In this document: one piece after another, positions 31,635-40,192 of the stretch
Position numbering within the stretch: position 1 is the first letter of the stretch
Layout of the letters: each line of letters opens with the position of its first letter
Assembly: GCF_000743945.1 (NCBI RefSeq)
Contig: NZ_CP009238.1
Location: 1,364,001 to 1,428,000 of the forward strand
Source of the DNA: Basilea psittacipulmonis DSM 24701
Lineage (GTDB): Bacteria; Pseudomonadota; Gammaproteobacteria; Burkholderiales; Burkholderiaceae_B
Direction: 5' to 3'
DNA: 64,000 nt
Position numbers and translations under genes: made by a program
Notes under the pieces: generated by a model
Seen by the model: the letters and a program-made list of their open reading frames with translations, nothing else
Databases searched by the model: none
What the model was told of the DNA's origin: nothing

Positions 31635-31969
31635 TGTTTTAAGGGAAGTGACTGGCTACACGATCGAATTAATGATGGATTAAATTGATAATATCAAGTA
31701 ACAACAAGCCTGAAGAGACGTTGATTGTGAATACAATTCGATCATCTTTAAATTGATAAACTAAAAAGAGTTGGCTAAATACCAACTCTTTTTTATCGCT
31801 CATTCTTTTTAACTTTTACATACTTTAAATGAAGTGACCTAATGTTGCAAGATAGTAAACAAACATCATGACGAGCTTTATCTAAACGTTACCTAAATCC
31901 GCCTATCCACCCACATGAACATCCGATTTTTAAAACATCCCATATATCGTTGTTTCAGGCATGTATCCC
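31635..31969. other. Intergenic region between htpX and polA
   Basis: 335 bp between converging genes. It holds the terminator at 31763-31795. The remainder is AT-rich with nothing recognised. Confidence 0.6.
31763..31795. terminator. Bidirectional terminator between htpX and polA
   Basis: AAAGAGTTGG / CCAACTCTTT stem of 10 bp (31765-31774 with 31782-31791), 7-base loop, T-run on both strands. It serves htpX (plus) and polA (minus), which converge here. Confidence 0.85.
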
Positions 31970-34708
31970 TTAATGAGCTTGTCCCCAATTATCACCGACA
32001 CCGACTTCCACCTCTAATGGAACGTTAAATTTAGCAACAGAACACATCAATTCTGGCAATTTTGTTTTCACTAATTCCAACTCTTCTTGAGGCACTTCTA
32101 ACAATAATTCATCATGCACTTGCAACACTAATTTAGTACGTAAGGATGACTGTTCAAGCCATTGTTGAACGGCCACCATTGCTTTTTTGATTAAATCTGC
32201 GGCAGTGCCTTGCATCGGTGCATTGATGGCCACACGTTCTGCCCTGGCACGTACAGCACCGCTAGATGCTAATTCTCTCAACCATAAACGTCGTCCAAAC
32301 AACGTTTCCACGTATAAATGAGCAACGGCTTCTTGTTTGATACGTTCCATATAACTGGCCACACCAGGATAACGAGCAAAATACAGATCAATATACGTTT
32401 TTGCAGCTTCACGTGTAATGCCTAGGTTTTGAGATAAACCAAAGCTACTCATCCCATAAATCAAACCAAAATTAATCGCTTTTGCAGCACGACGTTGATC
32501 AGCCGTCACTTCGTCCAATGGCACACCAAAAATTTCAGAGGCCGTCGCTTTGTGAATATCTTGGCCACTTAAAAAAGCCGCTTGTAAATTCGCATCGCCC
32601 GAAATTTGAGCCATGATACGCAACTCAATTTGCGAATAATCAGCCGAGACAATTTTGCATCCCGATTGAGCAATAAACGCGTCTCGGACCAATTTACCCT
32701 CCGCGGTACGGATCGGAATATTTTGTAGGTTGGGATTAGAAGAAGCCAGACGGCCCGTATAAACAGCGGCTTGAGCAAAATGCGTATGAACACGACGTGT
32801 CTGTGCATTCACCATCTCAGGTAATTTATCAGTATAAGTCGATTTCAACTTATTGAGACTACGATAGGCAAGAATAACTTGAGGCAAAGGAAAATCACGA
32901 GCCAATTCCGTCAAGGTATCCTCATCTGTAGAGGGCGTTCCTGACTTCGTTTTCTTGATAATCGGCATCCCTAATTTCTCAAAGAAAATCGTCGCCATTT
33001 GTTTCGGTGAATTAAGGTTAAATGTCTCACCTGCTAACTCATAAGCTTGTTTTTCCAACTGTTCCAATTCCACACTTAAATGTTGGCTTTGTTGCTTTAA
33101 CGCTTGGCTATCTAAGGCCACCCCGTTTCGTTCCATTTTAAACAACACATCAGAAACCGCCATCTCAAGCTGATAAATAGGCTCCAAGCCCTTTTGAATC
33201 ATGGGGTACAAAATCTGATGAATCTGCAACGTGAAATCTGTGTCCTCGCAAGCATATTGGGTAGCGGCCTTAATATCGACCTGATCAAACGTAATTTGTT
33301 TTGCCCCTTTACCACACAGTTCTTCATAACTGATGCCTGTTTTACCCAAGTAACGTAAGGCCATTTTTTCCAGAGAAACTGAGGCAGTCGAGTCCAATAC
33401 ATACTCTTGGAGCATGGTATCATGAGCGATACCTCTTAATGTGATGCCTTCATTTGCCAATACATGAGCATCAAACTTCGCATGATGCAGAACTTTCAGA
33501 TGATCGGCACTTTCTAACCAAGGCTTTAATCGTTCCAGCGTCTCTTGCATCGGCAACTGTTCGATCGTATCTAACAGATGATGAGCCAAAGGTAAATACC
33601 ACGCTTTACCTGCTTCTGTACAAAAACTAATGCCTACCAGCCTTGAGGTCATATTGTCTAAGCCCACCGTTTCTGTATCGACCGCTGTCAAAGACGCAGA
33701 TGAAATCTCTTGAATCAACTCATCTAACAATGCTTGACTATTAACCGTGCGATAAAGCTGATGTTCTGGGGCTTTCACGGCAGACGGCTTAAATTCATCA
33801 GCAGCATCCATGGCAAATAAACTGCCTTGTGCCGATTGACTCAAACGTTCTTGCGTTTCTTTATACCAAGTTCTAAATTCATATTCTTTAAAAATCTCGG
33901 ACAAGGTCTTCAAATCAGCTTCTCGAGGCTCTAAACCTTTCCAATTCGTAAAACAATCCGTAAGATCACAATCTGTTTTAATCGTAATCAGCTGTTTGCT
34001 GAGATCGAACAATCCTGCTTGAATATGATCTCTTAGTTTCTCACCAATCTTGCCTTTAATCTCTGATGAATGAGCAATCAGATTATCTACCGTATCGTAC
34101 TGTTCAAGCCATTTAACCGCTGTTTTTTCCCCACATCCATTCACACCAGGAATATTATCGACTGAATCCCCTTTTAACATGAGAAAATCAATGATTTGAT
34201 CAGGGCGAACACCAAATTTTTTCTGTACCCCCTCAATATTCAAAATCTCATTATTCATGGTGTTGACCAAAGTGACTTGTTCATTCACTAATTGAGCTAA
34301 GTCTTTATCACCTGTTGAAATCCATGTCTGAAAACCCTCAGCCGTAGCGAGTTTTGCCATGGTGCCGATCACATCATCGGCCTCCACCCCAGATTTAATC
34401 ATCAAAGGCCAACCCATTGCTTCCAATGTTTTAAAGATAATCGGAATCTGCGTACTTAAATCCTCTGGCATTGATTGGCGAGTTGCCTTGTAATCCGCGT
34501 AAATATCATCGCGAAATGTTTTACCTTTTGCATCAAACACACATGCGATATATTGGGCTGGATAATCTTGCAAAATTCTTCTCATCATATTAACCATGCC
34601 GTATATGGCACCTGTCGGCTGACCACTACCATTACGCAAATCTGGCATCGCGTGAAACGCACGATATAAGTAACTCGAACCATCTACAAGTAATAATGTT
34701 TTTTCCAT
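31970..34708 (-). CDS. polA: DNA polymerase I
   Basis: 912 residues, full length. The 5'-nuclease domain (about 1-290) starts LLLVDGSSYLYRAFHA and has the GVEADDVIGT and LKGDSVDNIPGV acidic motifs. The 3'-5' exonuclease domain (about 320-510) keeps its acidic residues (AVDTET, HHAKFDAHVL, YACEDTDF), so proofreading is expected; this differs from Taq-like enzymes. The polymerase domain (about 530-912) shows DYSQIELRI, RRAAKAINFGLIYG and QVHDELLLEV. It fills gaps and removes primers in repair and lagging-strand synthesis. The gene stands alone on the minus strand, converging on htpX. The ATG at 34708 begins the conserved N-terminus. Confidence 0.98.
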   Translation of the reverse strand: MEKTLLLVDGSSYLYRAFHAMPDLRNGSGQPTGAIYGMVNMMRRILQDYPAQYIACVFDAKGKTFRDDIYADYKATRQSMPEDLSTQIPIIFKTLEAMGWPLMIKSGVEADDVIGTMAKLATAEGFQTWISTGDKDLAQLVNEQVTLVNTMNNEILNIEGVQKKFGVRPDQIIDFLMLKGDSVDNIPGVNGCGEKTAVKWLEQYDTVDNLIAHSSEIKGKIGEKLRDHIQAGLFDLSKQLITIKTDCDLTDCFTNWKGLEPREADLKTLSEIFKEYEFRTWYKETQERLSQSAQGSLFAMDAADEFKPSAVKAPEHQLYRTVNSQALLDELIQEISSASLTAVDTETVGLDNMTSRLVGISFCTEAGKAWYLPLAHHLLDTIEQLPMQETLERLKPWLESADHLKVLHHAKFDAHVLANEGITLRGIAHDTMLQEYVLDSTASVSLEKMALRYLGKTGISYEELCGKGAKQITFDQVDIKAATQYACEDTDFTLQIHQILYPMIQKGLEPIYQLEMAVSDVLFKMERNGVALDSQALKQQSQHLSVELEQLEKQAYELAGETFNLNSPKQMATIFFEKLGMPIIKKTKSGTPSTDEDTLTELARDFPLPQVILAYRSLNKLKSTYTDKLPEMVNAQTRRVHTHFAQAAVYTGRLASSNPNLQNIPIRTAEGKLVRDAFIAQSGCKIVSADYSQIELRIMAQISGDANLQAAFLSGQDIHKATASEIFGVPLDEVTADQRRAAKAINFGLIYGMSSFGLSQNLGITREAAKTYIDLYFARYPGVASYMERIKQEAVAHLYVETLFGRRLWLRELASSGAVRARAERVAINAPMQGTAADLIKKAMVAVQQWLEQSSLRTKLVLQVHDELLLEVPQEELELVKTKLPELMCSVAKFNVPLEVEVGVGDNWGQAH

Positions 34709-34798
34709 CTCTTACTGAACCTATTTATTTTACGTTTGCTTCACGCAGACTATTTCATAAAATGCTTTTTGTCCTTTCTCAAAGGTTTTGTAGCAGGT

Positions 34799-34960
34799 GT
34801 CTGTGAGAATCAAGATTTGGCGGTGTTTAACGACTGATTCCTCTCCGCTTAGACCCGTTGAGAATCAAGATTTCGCGGTGTTTGACGACATCCCTCTTCA
34901 CCTAACCCCGTTGAGAATCAGGATTTCACAGTGTTTGACGACTGATTCCTCTCATTAAAG
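34799..34960. repeat. Three tandem copies of a ~54-bp intergenic repeat
   Basis: The core GAGAATCAAGATTT...GCGGTGTTTAACGAC recurs at 34805, 34860 and 34913 (spacing 55 and 53 bp), with point differences. Located in the 292-bp gap between the polA start and the tautomerase stop. The gap holds nothing else except the terminator at 34966-34993. Confidence 0.8.
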
Positions 34961-34965
34961 CGAAG

Positions 34966-34993
34966 AAAAAAGCGACCTAAAAAGTGTCGCTTT
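34966..34993 (-). terminator. Terminator of the dapA-bamC-tautomerase operon
   Basis: AAAGCGAC / GTCGCTTT stem (34969-34976 with 34986-34993), 9-base loop, followed on the minus strand by a T-run, just after the tautomerase stop at 35001. Confidence 0.85.
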
Positions 34994-35000
34994 GATTGTT

Positions 35001-35339
35001 TTAACAAAACGTTCCATCCACTAAATCATGTATCATGATTCGATATGACGATTTTTCGATATGCAACGTTTTTTCTATCACATCAGACAAAGCGGCCAAT
35101 AAAGCCTGCTTTAACGCCAACGACCGCCCCTCTTTCAAATTAGTATTCACCAACACTAAAGGTGCCGCCATCTTTCCTGCCACAAAAGTTTGATGTGAAG
35201 ACAATATATTTAACGTCACCACAATACGTTCAACAGGGGCTGACAAAGACGTTTCTGTCGCCTTTGCCAAACCCTCGATTAAAGCTTCTTGCTGAGCGAC
35301 ATCCAGTGCCAAATTCGTTTGAACTTGTAAAAAAGGCAT
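35001..35339 (-). CDS. MIF/tautomerase-superfamily protein
   Basis: 112 residues, the length of macrophage migration inhibitory factor-type tautomerases. The conserved start MPFLQVQTNL places Pro at position 2, which becomes the catalytic N-terminal proline after methionine removal. A region around NILSSHQTFVAGKMAAPLV and the C-terminal YRIMIHDL strand fit the two beta-alpha-beta repeats of the fold. Such enzymes form trimers and tautomerise keto-enol substrates; the physiological substrate is unknown. The start codon overlaps the bamC stop by one base (TAATG), so it is translationally coupled to bamC and is the last gene of the dapA operon. The family match is good; a specific function is not claimed. 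Confidence 0.75.
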   Translation of the reverse strand: MPFLQVQTNLALDVAQQEALIEGLAKATETSLSAPVERIVVTLNILSSHQTFVAGKMAAPLVLVNTNLKEGRSLALKQALLAALSDVIEKTLHIEKSSYRIMIHDLVDGTFC

Positions 35340-36481
35340 TAACGTACTCCCAATTTTTCAAGCACCACGGTCAGAATACGACGTTTAGTCAACACATCAT
35401 CTTCTTTATCTGCCGAAATCGTCACAGATGTTTCATTCGTGGCCAGTTCTTTGAAATTCAAGGTGTAAGGCAATGGTTTGACATTTCCATCCGATCCAAA
35501 TAAACGCAATATTGCATTACCATCTTTACGTTTTTTACCATTGTCAGTATCCAAATAACGTACCACGATTGCACCTGCTTGTTCATCAGCCGAATCAATG
35601 GTAAATCCAGCATTCGTTAAAGCTTGTTTTACCGCTGCAAAACTATCTTTGACATTATGATGTAACACTAATACATCACCATTTAAAGTCGCTTCACTTG
35701 GGCTGACCGCATGATTTGTGGCAGACGTTGCAGATTGTTCAGCCGCCTGCATTTTTGCTTTGGCCGCTTCTCTGTTCTCACCCAAATACACCATCAACTG
35801 TGTCAATACCTGTGCATTTAAATTTTGGTCCTCGTCAACTGGCACCCATTTAAATTCCACATCATTTTTCAAACGTGACACATCTTTTTCTTCGCGTCTT
35901 TCGTGAGAAACATAAACTCTTGTTTTGCCCCCATCACGTTCAAAACGTGTTGTAAAGCGGTCTCGAATACCACTATCAGCCATCGCAGAACCTAGGAAAC
36001 CCAAAGCTCTTTGAATGAATCCAGGATTAATGCCTGCTTTATTCTCAGCCCAATCTGTCACTAAAATACCTGCTTCTGGCTGATTTTTAGCAATCGTAAA
36101 TCCCTCTGATGTCCAAAAAGACTCCACTTTAGGATAGACTGTATCGGCATCGGCATCCACCACCAATACACGTCTATCACCTTGACGTTCAATCTTCATA
36201 CCTTTGATTTCAGGCAATACCGCCACTCTTGAGCCAACCTTTGCTTGTTGATTTTGTAAGGCCTGATATTCATTGTACGTCGCATTCTTAGGCATCACAT
36301 ACACAGGCTGGATTTGGCTAGAAGACATACCAGGTGGCAATGATAACGGATCCGCTGTTACAGTGCTTTTGTAATTAATGGCATTCTCCGCATCAAACGT
36401 CTCTTGTATCGTATCGCACGCAGTCAACGCCAAAACGGCCGATAATGTAAGGGTCAATTTTGATAATTTACCAATATACAT
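35339..36481 (-). CDS. bamC: Outer-membrane assembly lipoprotein BamC (NlpB)
   Basis: 380 residues with a lipoprotein signal, lipobox LTAC, and mature Cys near residue 22. An unstructured N-terminal stretch with DPLSLPPGM is typical of the BamC segment that binds BamD. Two helix-grip domains follow (about residues 95-210 and 265-380), each with a conserved VLVVDADADTVYPKVESFW- or AAVKQALTNAGFTIDSADE-like start. Part of the BAM complex that inserts beta-barrel proteins, which would include the TAA anchors and the Opa-like protein of this window. It lies 20 bp downstream of dapA, the usual dapA-bamC order in proteobacteria. AAGGAA precedes the ATG. Confidence 0.93.
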   Translation of the reverse strand: MYIGKLSKLTLTLSAVLALTACDTIQETFDAENAINYKSTVTADPLSLPPGMSSSQIQPVYVMPKNATYNEYQALQNQQAKVGSRVAVLPEIKGMKIERQGDRRVLVVDADADTVYPKVESFWTSEGFTIAKNQPEAGILVTDWAENKAGINPGFIQRALGFLGSAMADSGIRDRFTTRFERDGGKTRVYVSHERREEKDVSRLKNDVEFKWVPVDEDQNLNAQVLTQLMVYLGENREAAKAKMQAAEQSATSATNHAVSPSEATLNGDVLVLHHNVKDSFAAVKQALTNAGFTIDSADEQAGAIVVRYLDTDNGKKRKDGNAILRLFGSDGNVKPLPYTLNFKELATNETSVTISADKEDDVLTKRRILTVVLEKLGVR

Positions 36482-36501
36482 ACTGTCTTTCCTTATGAAT
36501 C

Positions 36502-37401
36502 TTATAAAATACCTGCTACCCTCATGGCAGCACGCACGACATTTTTATTCTCTTCACGCATACCTACCAATGGTAAACGATAGCCTAACTGCGTCAAGCC
36601 CAGTTCTGCAACCGCCCATTTTACAGGAATTGGATTCGCTTCTACAAACAACGCTTTATTTAAATCGCACAAACGAGCATTTAACGTTCTAACAGTCGCC
36701 ACATCGCCCTCGTACGCGGCCATACACAAAGCGTGCATTAAAGCTGGTGCTACGTTAGCCGTCACCGAAATATTCGCTGTAGCACCCAGTAAAATCAATG
36801 CTGCCGCCGTGGGATCATCCCCACTATAAACCTCAAACTCATCAGATTTATAAGCTAGCAATTCCGCACCTTTTGCCAAATCGCCTGTCGCATCTTTAAT
36901 CCCAAGCACATTAGGCAATTCAGCTAATTTTAAAATCGTTTCATTAGTCAAACTGACCACCGTGCGACCTGGGACATTATAAAGAATCACAGGCAAATCA
37001 CTTGATTCAGCAATCGTCTTAAAATGCTCATAAAGTCCAGCTTGCGTAGGTTTATTGTAGTAAGGCACCACGCTTAAACCCGCCGTTGCACCCGCTTTAG
37101 CCGCATGCTTATGCAAACGCACGGCTTCTTTAGTAGCATTGGCCCCCGTTCCAGCAATGACTGGCACACGTCCATCCACATATTCTACCGCTAATGCAAT
37201 CAATTTCTCATGTTCGTCAAAGTCTATTGTCGGCGACTCACCTGATGTACCCACCACCACCAAACCATCTGAACCTTGTTCAATGTGCCAATCAATTAAC
37301 TTCTTATAAGCCTCATAATCGATATTACCAGCATTATCCATCGGTGTCACAAGAGCGGGAATACTACCTTTAATCACAGGCGTATAGACTTCATTAGACA
37401 T
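36502..37401 (-). CDS. dapA: 4-hydroxy-tetrahydrodipicolinate synthase
   Basis: 299 residues, standard for DapA. Condenses pyruvate with aspartate semialdehyde in lysine and peptidoglycan (diaminopimelate) synthesis in the cytoplasm. Visible motifs: [10 protein letters not shown] (substrate loop), YNVPGRT with the catalytic Tyr near residue 140, and GIKDATGD with the Schiff-base Lys near residue 168. First gene of dapA-bamC-tautomerase. AAGGA lies 6 bases upstream of the ATG. A fragment of a methyltransferase gene begins about 125 bp upstream of the start, so its promoter must lie in that short interval or within the fragment. Confidence 0.97.
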   Translation of the reverse strand: MSNEVYTPVIKGSIPALVTPMDNAGNIDYEAYKKLIDWHIEQGSDGLVVVGTSGESPTIDFDEHEKLIALAVEYVDGRVPVIAGTGANATKEAVRLHKHAAKAGATAGLSVVPYYNKPTQAGLYEHFKTIAESSDLPVILYNVPGRTVVSLTNETILKLAELPNVLGIKDATGDLAKGAELLAYKSDEFEVYSGDDPTAAALILLGATANISVTANVAPALMHALCMAAYEGDVATVRTLNARLCDLNKALFVEANPIPVKWAVAELGLTQLGYRLPLVGMREENKNVVRAAMRVAGIL

Positions 37402-37527
37402 AAAAAATCCTTACATTACTTGATACATCTCTGCAATTTTACAATGTTTAAAATCGATTTTGGTTTCATGCCCCTATCCGTGCTATTTTCGTTTATTGAC
37501 AGACAGAGTGAGTGTGAGTAGTTAGTT

Positions 37528-37618
37528 ATCAAAATCCCAAGCCTATCAGCAATTCGGTAACAGCGTTGCGATTCCCGTGTTAAAAGCCTTGTTAAAAGAA
37601 ATTGAAGCGATTCAATGA
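37528..37618 (+). pseudogene. 3' fragment of a duplicated C5-methyltransferase gene
   Basis: These bases reproduce, with two silent-position-like changes, the last ~29 codons of the methyltransferase at 37870-38838 (SQAYQQFGNSVAIPVLKALL to the TGA stop). No start or catalytic region is present. It is the left part of a 172-bp direct repeat. A minus-strand open frame of 83 codons covering it is an antisense shadow. Confidence 0.88.
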
Positions 37619-37699
37619 GGATAAGACGAGGATTAAAGTGATTCAATGCTGAGGCCAAGAGATTCAATGAGGATAAAGGTGGCGGGTTGAGGGGGATTC
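37528..37699. repeat. Left copy of 172-bp direct repeat (methyltransferase end plus tRNA-Ser 3' end)
   Basis: Matches 38748-38919 with three mismatches in 172 bases, offset 1220 bp. Its last 20 bases (37680-37699) equal the 3' end of the tRNA-Ser gene, including the CCA, and then identity stops at GATTC. The rest of the gap to 37869 is AT-rich upstream sequence of the methyltransferase with short GATTCAATGAGGATAA-like repeats. Confidence 0.95.
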
Positions 37700-37869
37700 A
37701 ATGAAGATAAGGTGGTTAATTATTTTGTTAAAATAGCATTGCTTTTGCTTATTCAATCACTAAAAATGCACGGAATTACACAGTATTCAACGTAAAGGTG
37801 GGACACCTGATCCAACGTCATTACAATTTAAAATAAAACCTTTATCTTTATTCACTGAATAACACACGT

Positions 37870-38838
37870 ATGAACCTTAAAGATCTGACTTTTATTGACT
37901 TATTTGCAGGAATTGGTGGCTTTCATCAAGCACTAAGCAGTGTGGGAGCAAACTGTGTGTATGCCAGCGAGTGGGATAAGCATGCCGCAAAAACTTATTA
38001 CGAAAACTATCACATCATGCCAGTAGGTGATATTACACAGATAAAAGCGGAAGATATTCCCACACACGACATTTTATGTGCAGGTTTTCCTTGCCAAGCT
38101 TTTTCTATTTCTGGCAAACAACGCGGTTTTGAAGACACAAGAGGTACTTTATTTTTTGATATCGCCAGAATTGTGGCACATCATCATCCAAAAATATTAC
38201 TTCTGGAAAATGTTAAAAATTTGGTAAAACATAATAATGGCCACACATTAAGCACCATTGTTTCTACTTTAAAAGAGCTAAAATACGATGTTTACTATCA
38301 GGTGTTAAATGCCAGTCATTTTGGTGTTCCTCAAAATCGTGAACGTATTTATTTCGTAGCATTTCGACAAGATCTAAATGTAAAACGGTTTCATATGCCT
38401 AAACCTCCTCACACACCTGTGACGTTAATAGATTTTTTAGAGGCACACCCCGACATTCGCCCGATTACTCGATCTGATATTTCCATTAATAAATCATATC
38501 AAGCAGAAACAGATATGTTTGGCAATCCTATCGCACCGAATCGTCCTATTCAAATCGGTTTTTTAGGCAAAGGTGGCCAAGGCGAACGTATTTATCACCC
38601 TTTAGGACATGCGATTACATTATCTGCTTATGGAGGTGGGGTTGGAGCCAAAACTGGTTTATATCAAATCAATGGACAAATCAGAAAACTAACACCCAGA
38701 GAATGTGCTAGATTACAAGGCTTTCCAGACAACTTCAAAATCACTGCATCAAAATCCCAAGCCTATCAGCAATTCGGAAACAGCGTTGCGATTCCTGTGT
38801 TAAAAGCCTTGTTAAAAGAAATTGAAGCGATTCAATGA
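37870..38838 (+). CDS. DNA (cytosine-5) methyltransferase, HhaI-like (predicted GCGC)
   Basis: 322 residues with all core C5-methyltransferase motifs in order: FIDLFAGIGGF (SAM binding), GFPCQAFSISGKQ with catalytic Cys75, ENV at 113-115, QNRERIYF at 155-162, RKLTPRECARLQGFP, and QQFGNSVAIPVL. The target-recognition segment at 230-264 (GFLGKGGQGERIY...AITLSAYGGG) closely resembles M.HhaI, including Gln237 and Arg240 that read GCGC in that enzyme. GCGC specificity is therefore a reasoned prediction. No restriction endonuclease is encoded next to it, so it is a solo enzyme here, possibly regulatory or anti-restriction. It sits beside tRNA-Ser inside a direct repeat, suggesting acquisition or duplication at that site. 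Confidence 0.95.
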   Translation: MNLKDLTFIDLFAGIGGFHQALSSVGANCVYASEWDKHAAKTYYENYHIMPVGDITQIKAEDIPTHDILCAGFPCQAFSISGKQRGFEDTRGTLFFDIARIVAHHHPKILLLENVKNLVKHNNGHTLSTIVSTLKELKYDVYYQVLNASHFGVPQNRERIYFVAFRQDLNVKRFHMPKPPHTPVTLIDFLEAHPDIRPITRSDISINKSYQAETDMFGNPIAPNRPIQIGFLGKGGQGERIYHPLGHAITLSAYGGGVGAKTGLYQINGQIRKLTPRECARLQGFPDNFKITASKSQAYQQFGNSVAIPVLKALLKEIEAIQ

Positions 38839-38919
38839 GGATAAGACGGGGATTAAAGTGATTCAATGCTGAGGCCAAGAGATTCAATGAGGATAAAGGT
38901 GGCGGGTTGAGGGGGATTC
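38748..38919. repeat. Right copy of 172-bp direct repeat
   Basis: Spans the last ~30 codons of the intact methyltransferase, its 61-bp spacer and the first 20 bases of the minus-strand tRNA-Ser gene (3' end). See the left copy at 37528-37699. Confidence 0.95.
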
Positions 38920-38987
38920 GAACCCCCGAAACGTTTCCGTTTACACGCTTTCCAAGCGTGCGCCTTCAGCCACTCGGCCATCGACCC
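38900..38987 (-). tRNA. tRNA-Ser(GGA)
   Basis: 88 nt with an encoded CCA. The D arm begins GGCCGAGTGG, the anticodon stem CACGC/GCGTG holds the loop TTGGAAA (anticodon GGA, reading UCC/UCU), a long variable arm is present, and the T arm is GGGGG-TTCGAAT-CCCCC. The acceptor strands GGGTCGA and TCAACCC pair except for a C5-A68 mismatch. The 3' 20 bases are duplicated upstream of the methyltransferase. Confidence 0.95.
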
Positions 38988-39062
38988 AAGCCCAATATTT
39001 TAACCGTTATTAACTCGATACACAAGCCGAGTTTTTATTTGAGCATTTTCTATTTCGCCCAA

Positions 39063-39093
39063 TAAAAAAGAGGGTTATATTCAATAACCCTCT
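39063..39093 (-). terminator. Terminator of the Opa-like gene
   Basis: AGAGGGTTAT / ATAACCCTCT perfect 10-bp stem (39069-39078 with 39084-39093), 5-base loop, T-run on the minus strand. It lies 29 bases after the stop. Confidence 0.9.
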
Positions 39094-39121
39094 CCTTATC
39101 GCTACAACATCAGCGATTTGC

Positions 39122-39940
39122 TTAGAATCGGTACGTTACACCAACACGAGTAGCAATATTGTGTTCAAGTTTGATCTTGCCACTGTAATCGTTATAAGCA
39201 GATAAACGAATGCTTCCAAACACTTTGTTATATTCAATCGAAGCATCTAAAGAGAGATTATTTGTTAGATGATATTGCGTACCTGCAATCAAGCCTAAAC
39301 CAAATAAGGTTTTAGTTTTTGAATCACTGAACTTGACTGTTTTATCAGAAATTTGTGCCTTTTCTAAAAGTGCATTAACCACATCATCAAATTTTGCTGT
39401 AATATTGGCTTCAGCTTTTACACGATTTAAAGACGCACGAACGCCTACATAAGGTGTCCATTTACGATCCAAATCAAAGTCGTAAAAGAATGACACGCCT
39501 AAAGATTGAGCTTTAACTTTACCCCAACCATAAACATCAACAGGAACTTCTTTTTTAACTAATGCCAAATAACCGTCCACATCAGTTTTATATTGAACAA
39601 TACTAGGTTTCAGAGCTACAAAATAATCCCATAGCTTCCATTCGTCCGCATTTAATGTCGTTCCTGTTTTATATTCTGATTTTTTTGCTTTACCCATGTC
39701 TGTATAATCAACCGCGATGCGATATTGACCAAAATCATACCCTACCGAAAGACGTGGAGAGAAGTTTGATCCAGACCCAGAACGACTTTCATTACTGAAG
39801 TTATTGCTTCCGTGACCTTTGCCTGAGATATAAGACCAGCCTAGTTCAGTAGAAACGTAAATCCCCCCCCCCGACTGTGCAACTGCAACATTGCTAGCGA
39901 AAGCGAGGCCTACTGCGGAAACTAAAATGAGTTTTTTCAT
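39122..39940 (-). CDS. Opa-like (opacity family) outer-membrane beta-barrel protein, phase-variable
   Basis: 272 residues from the ATG of MKKLILVSAVGLAFASNVAV at 39940, preceded by GGGAG; 35 in-frame codons upstream are rejected because they would place the signal peptide internally. Signal peptide cleaved near AVA-QS (residue 22/23). The mature protein shows alternating beta-strand character (RLSVGYDFGQYRIAVDYTD, LGVSFFYDFDLDRKWTPYVG) and ends in GVTYRF, a BAM C-terminal signal. This resembles the eight-stranded opacity/porin family of Neisseria-like bacteria, which bind host receptors; the ligand here is unknown. Codons 24-27 contain a G10 run that is in frame now; slippage would turn the protein off. 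Single-gene unit with its own terminator. Confidence 0.85.
   Translation of the reverse strand: MKKLILVSAVGLAFASNVAVAQSGGGIYVSTELGWSYISGKGHGSNNFSNESRSGSGSNFSPRLSVGYDFGQYRIAVDYTDMGKAKKSEYKTGTTLNADEWKLWDYFVALKPSIVQYKTDVDGYLALVKKEVPVDVYGWGKVKAQSLGVSFFYDFDLDRKWTPYVGVRASLNRVKAEANITAKFDDVVNALLEKAQISDKTVKFSDSKTKTLFGLGLIAGTQYHLTNNLSLDASIEYNKVFGSIRLSAYNDYSGKIKLEHNIATRVGVTYRF
39863..39872 (-). repeat. Poly-G (G10) tract in the Opa-like gene
   Basis: Ten C on the plus strand, read as TCG-GGG-GGG-GGG directly after the signal peptide. Position and length are classic for slipped-strand phase variation. The frame is open with 10 bases. Confidence 0.92.
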
Positions 39941-40192
39941 AATATACTCCCATATAAAATAAAATATATTAACATTTGTTTCATTAGAAACAATACCCCG
40001 TATTTTTAACACAAAAATACAAATAAAGTGTGAAATATTATTCACTTATCTTTAAAAAAGAGATTTATTATACTTTATTTTTTTTCGCATTGTAACAACA
40101 TAGCTGACCGTGGCTTTCAACATTGATTCTGGTGTCTGAAACGCATAAAATACCGCTTAACTACTGCTTTACTAAACTAAAATAGGATAAGT

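Noticed and set aside
37416..37667. Minus-strand 83-codon frame upstream of dapA
   Set aside because: It is antisense to the duplicated methyltransferase fragment and has no family match or ribosome binding site.
37700..37869. Integrase or restriction endonuclease gene beside the methyltransferase
   Set aside because: No open frame of useful length exists between the repeat and the methyltransferase or between it and the tRNA.
39941..40045. N-terminal extension of the Opa-like protein
   Set aside because: Starting at 40045 would bury the signal peptide; the ATG at 39940 has GGGAG upstream and begins a classic signal sequence.
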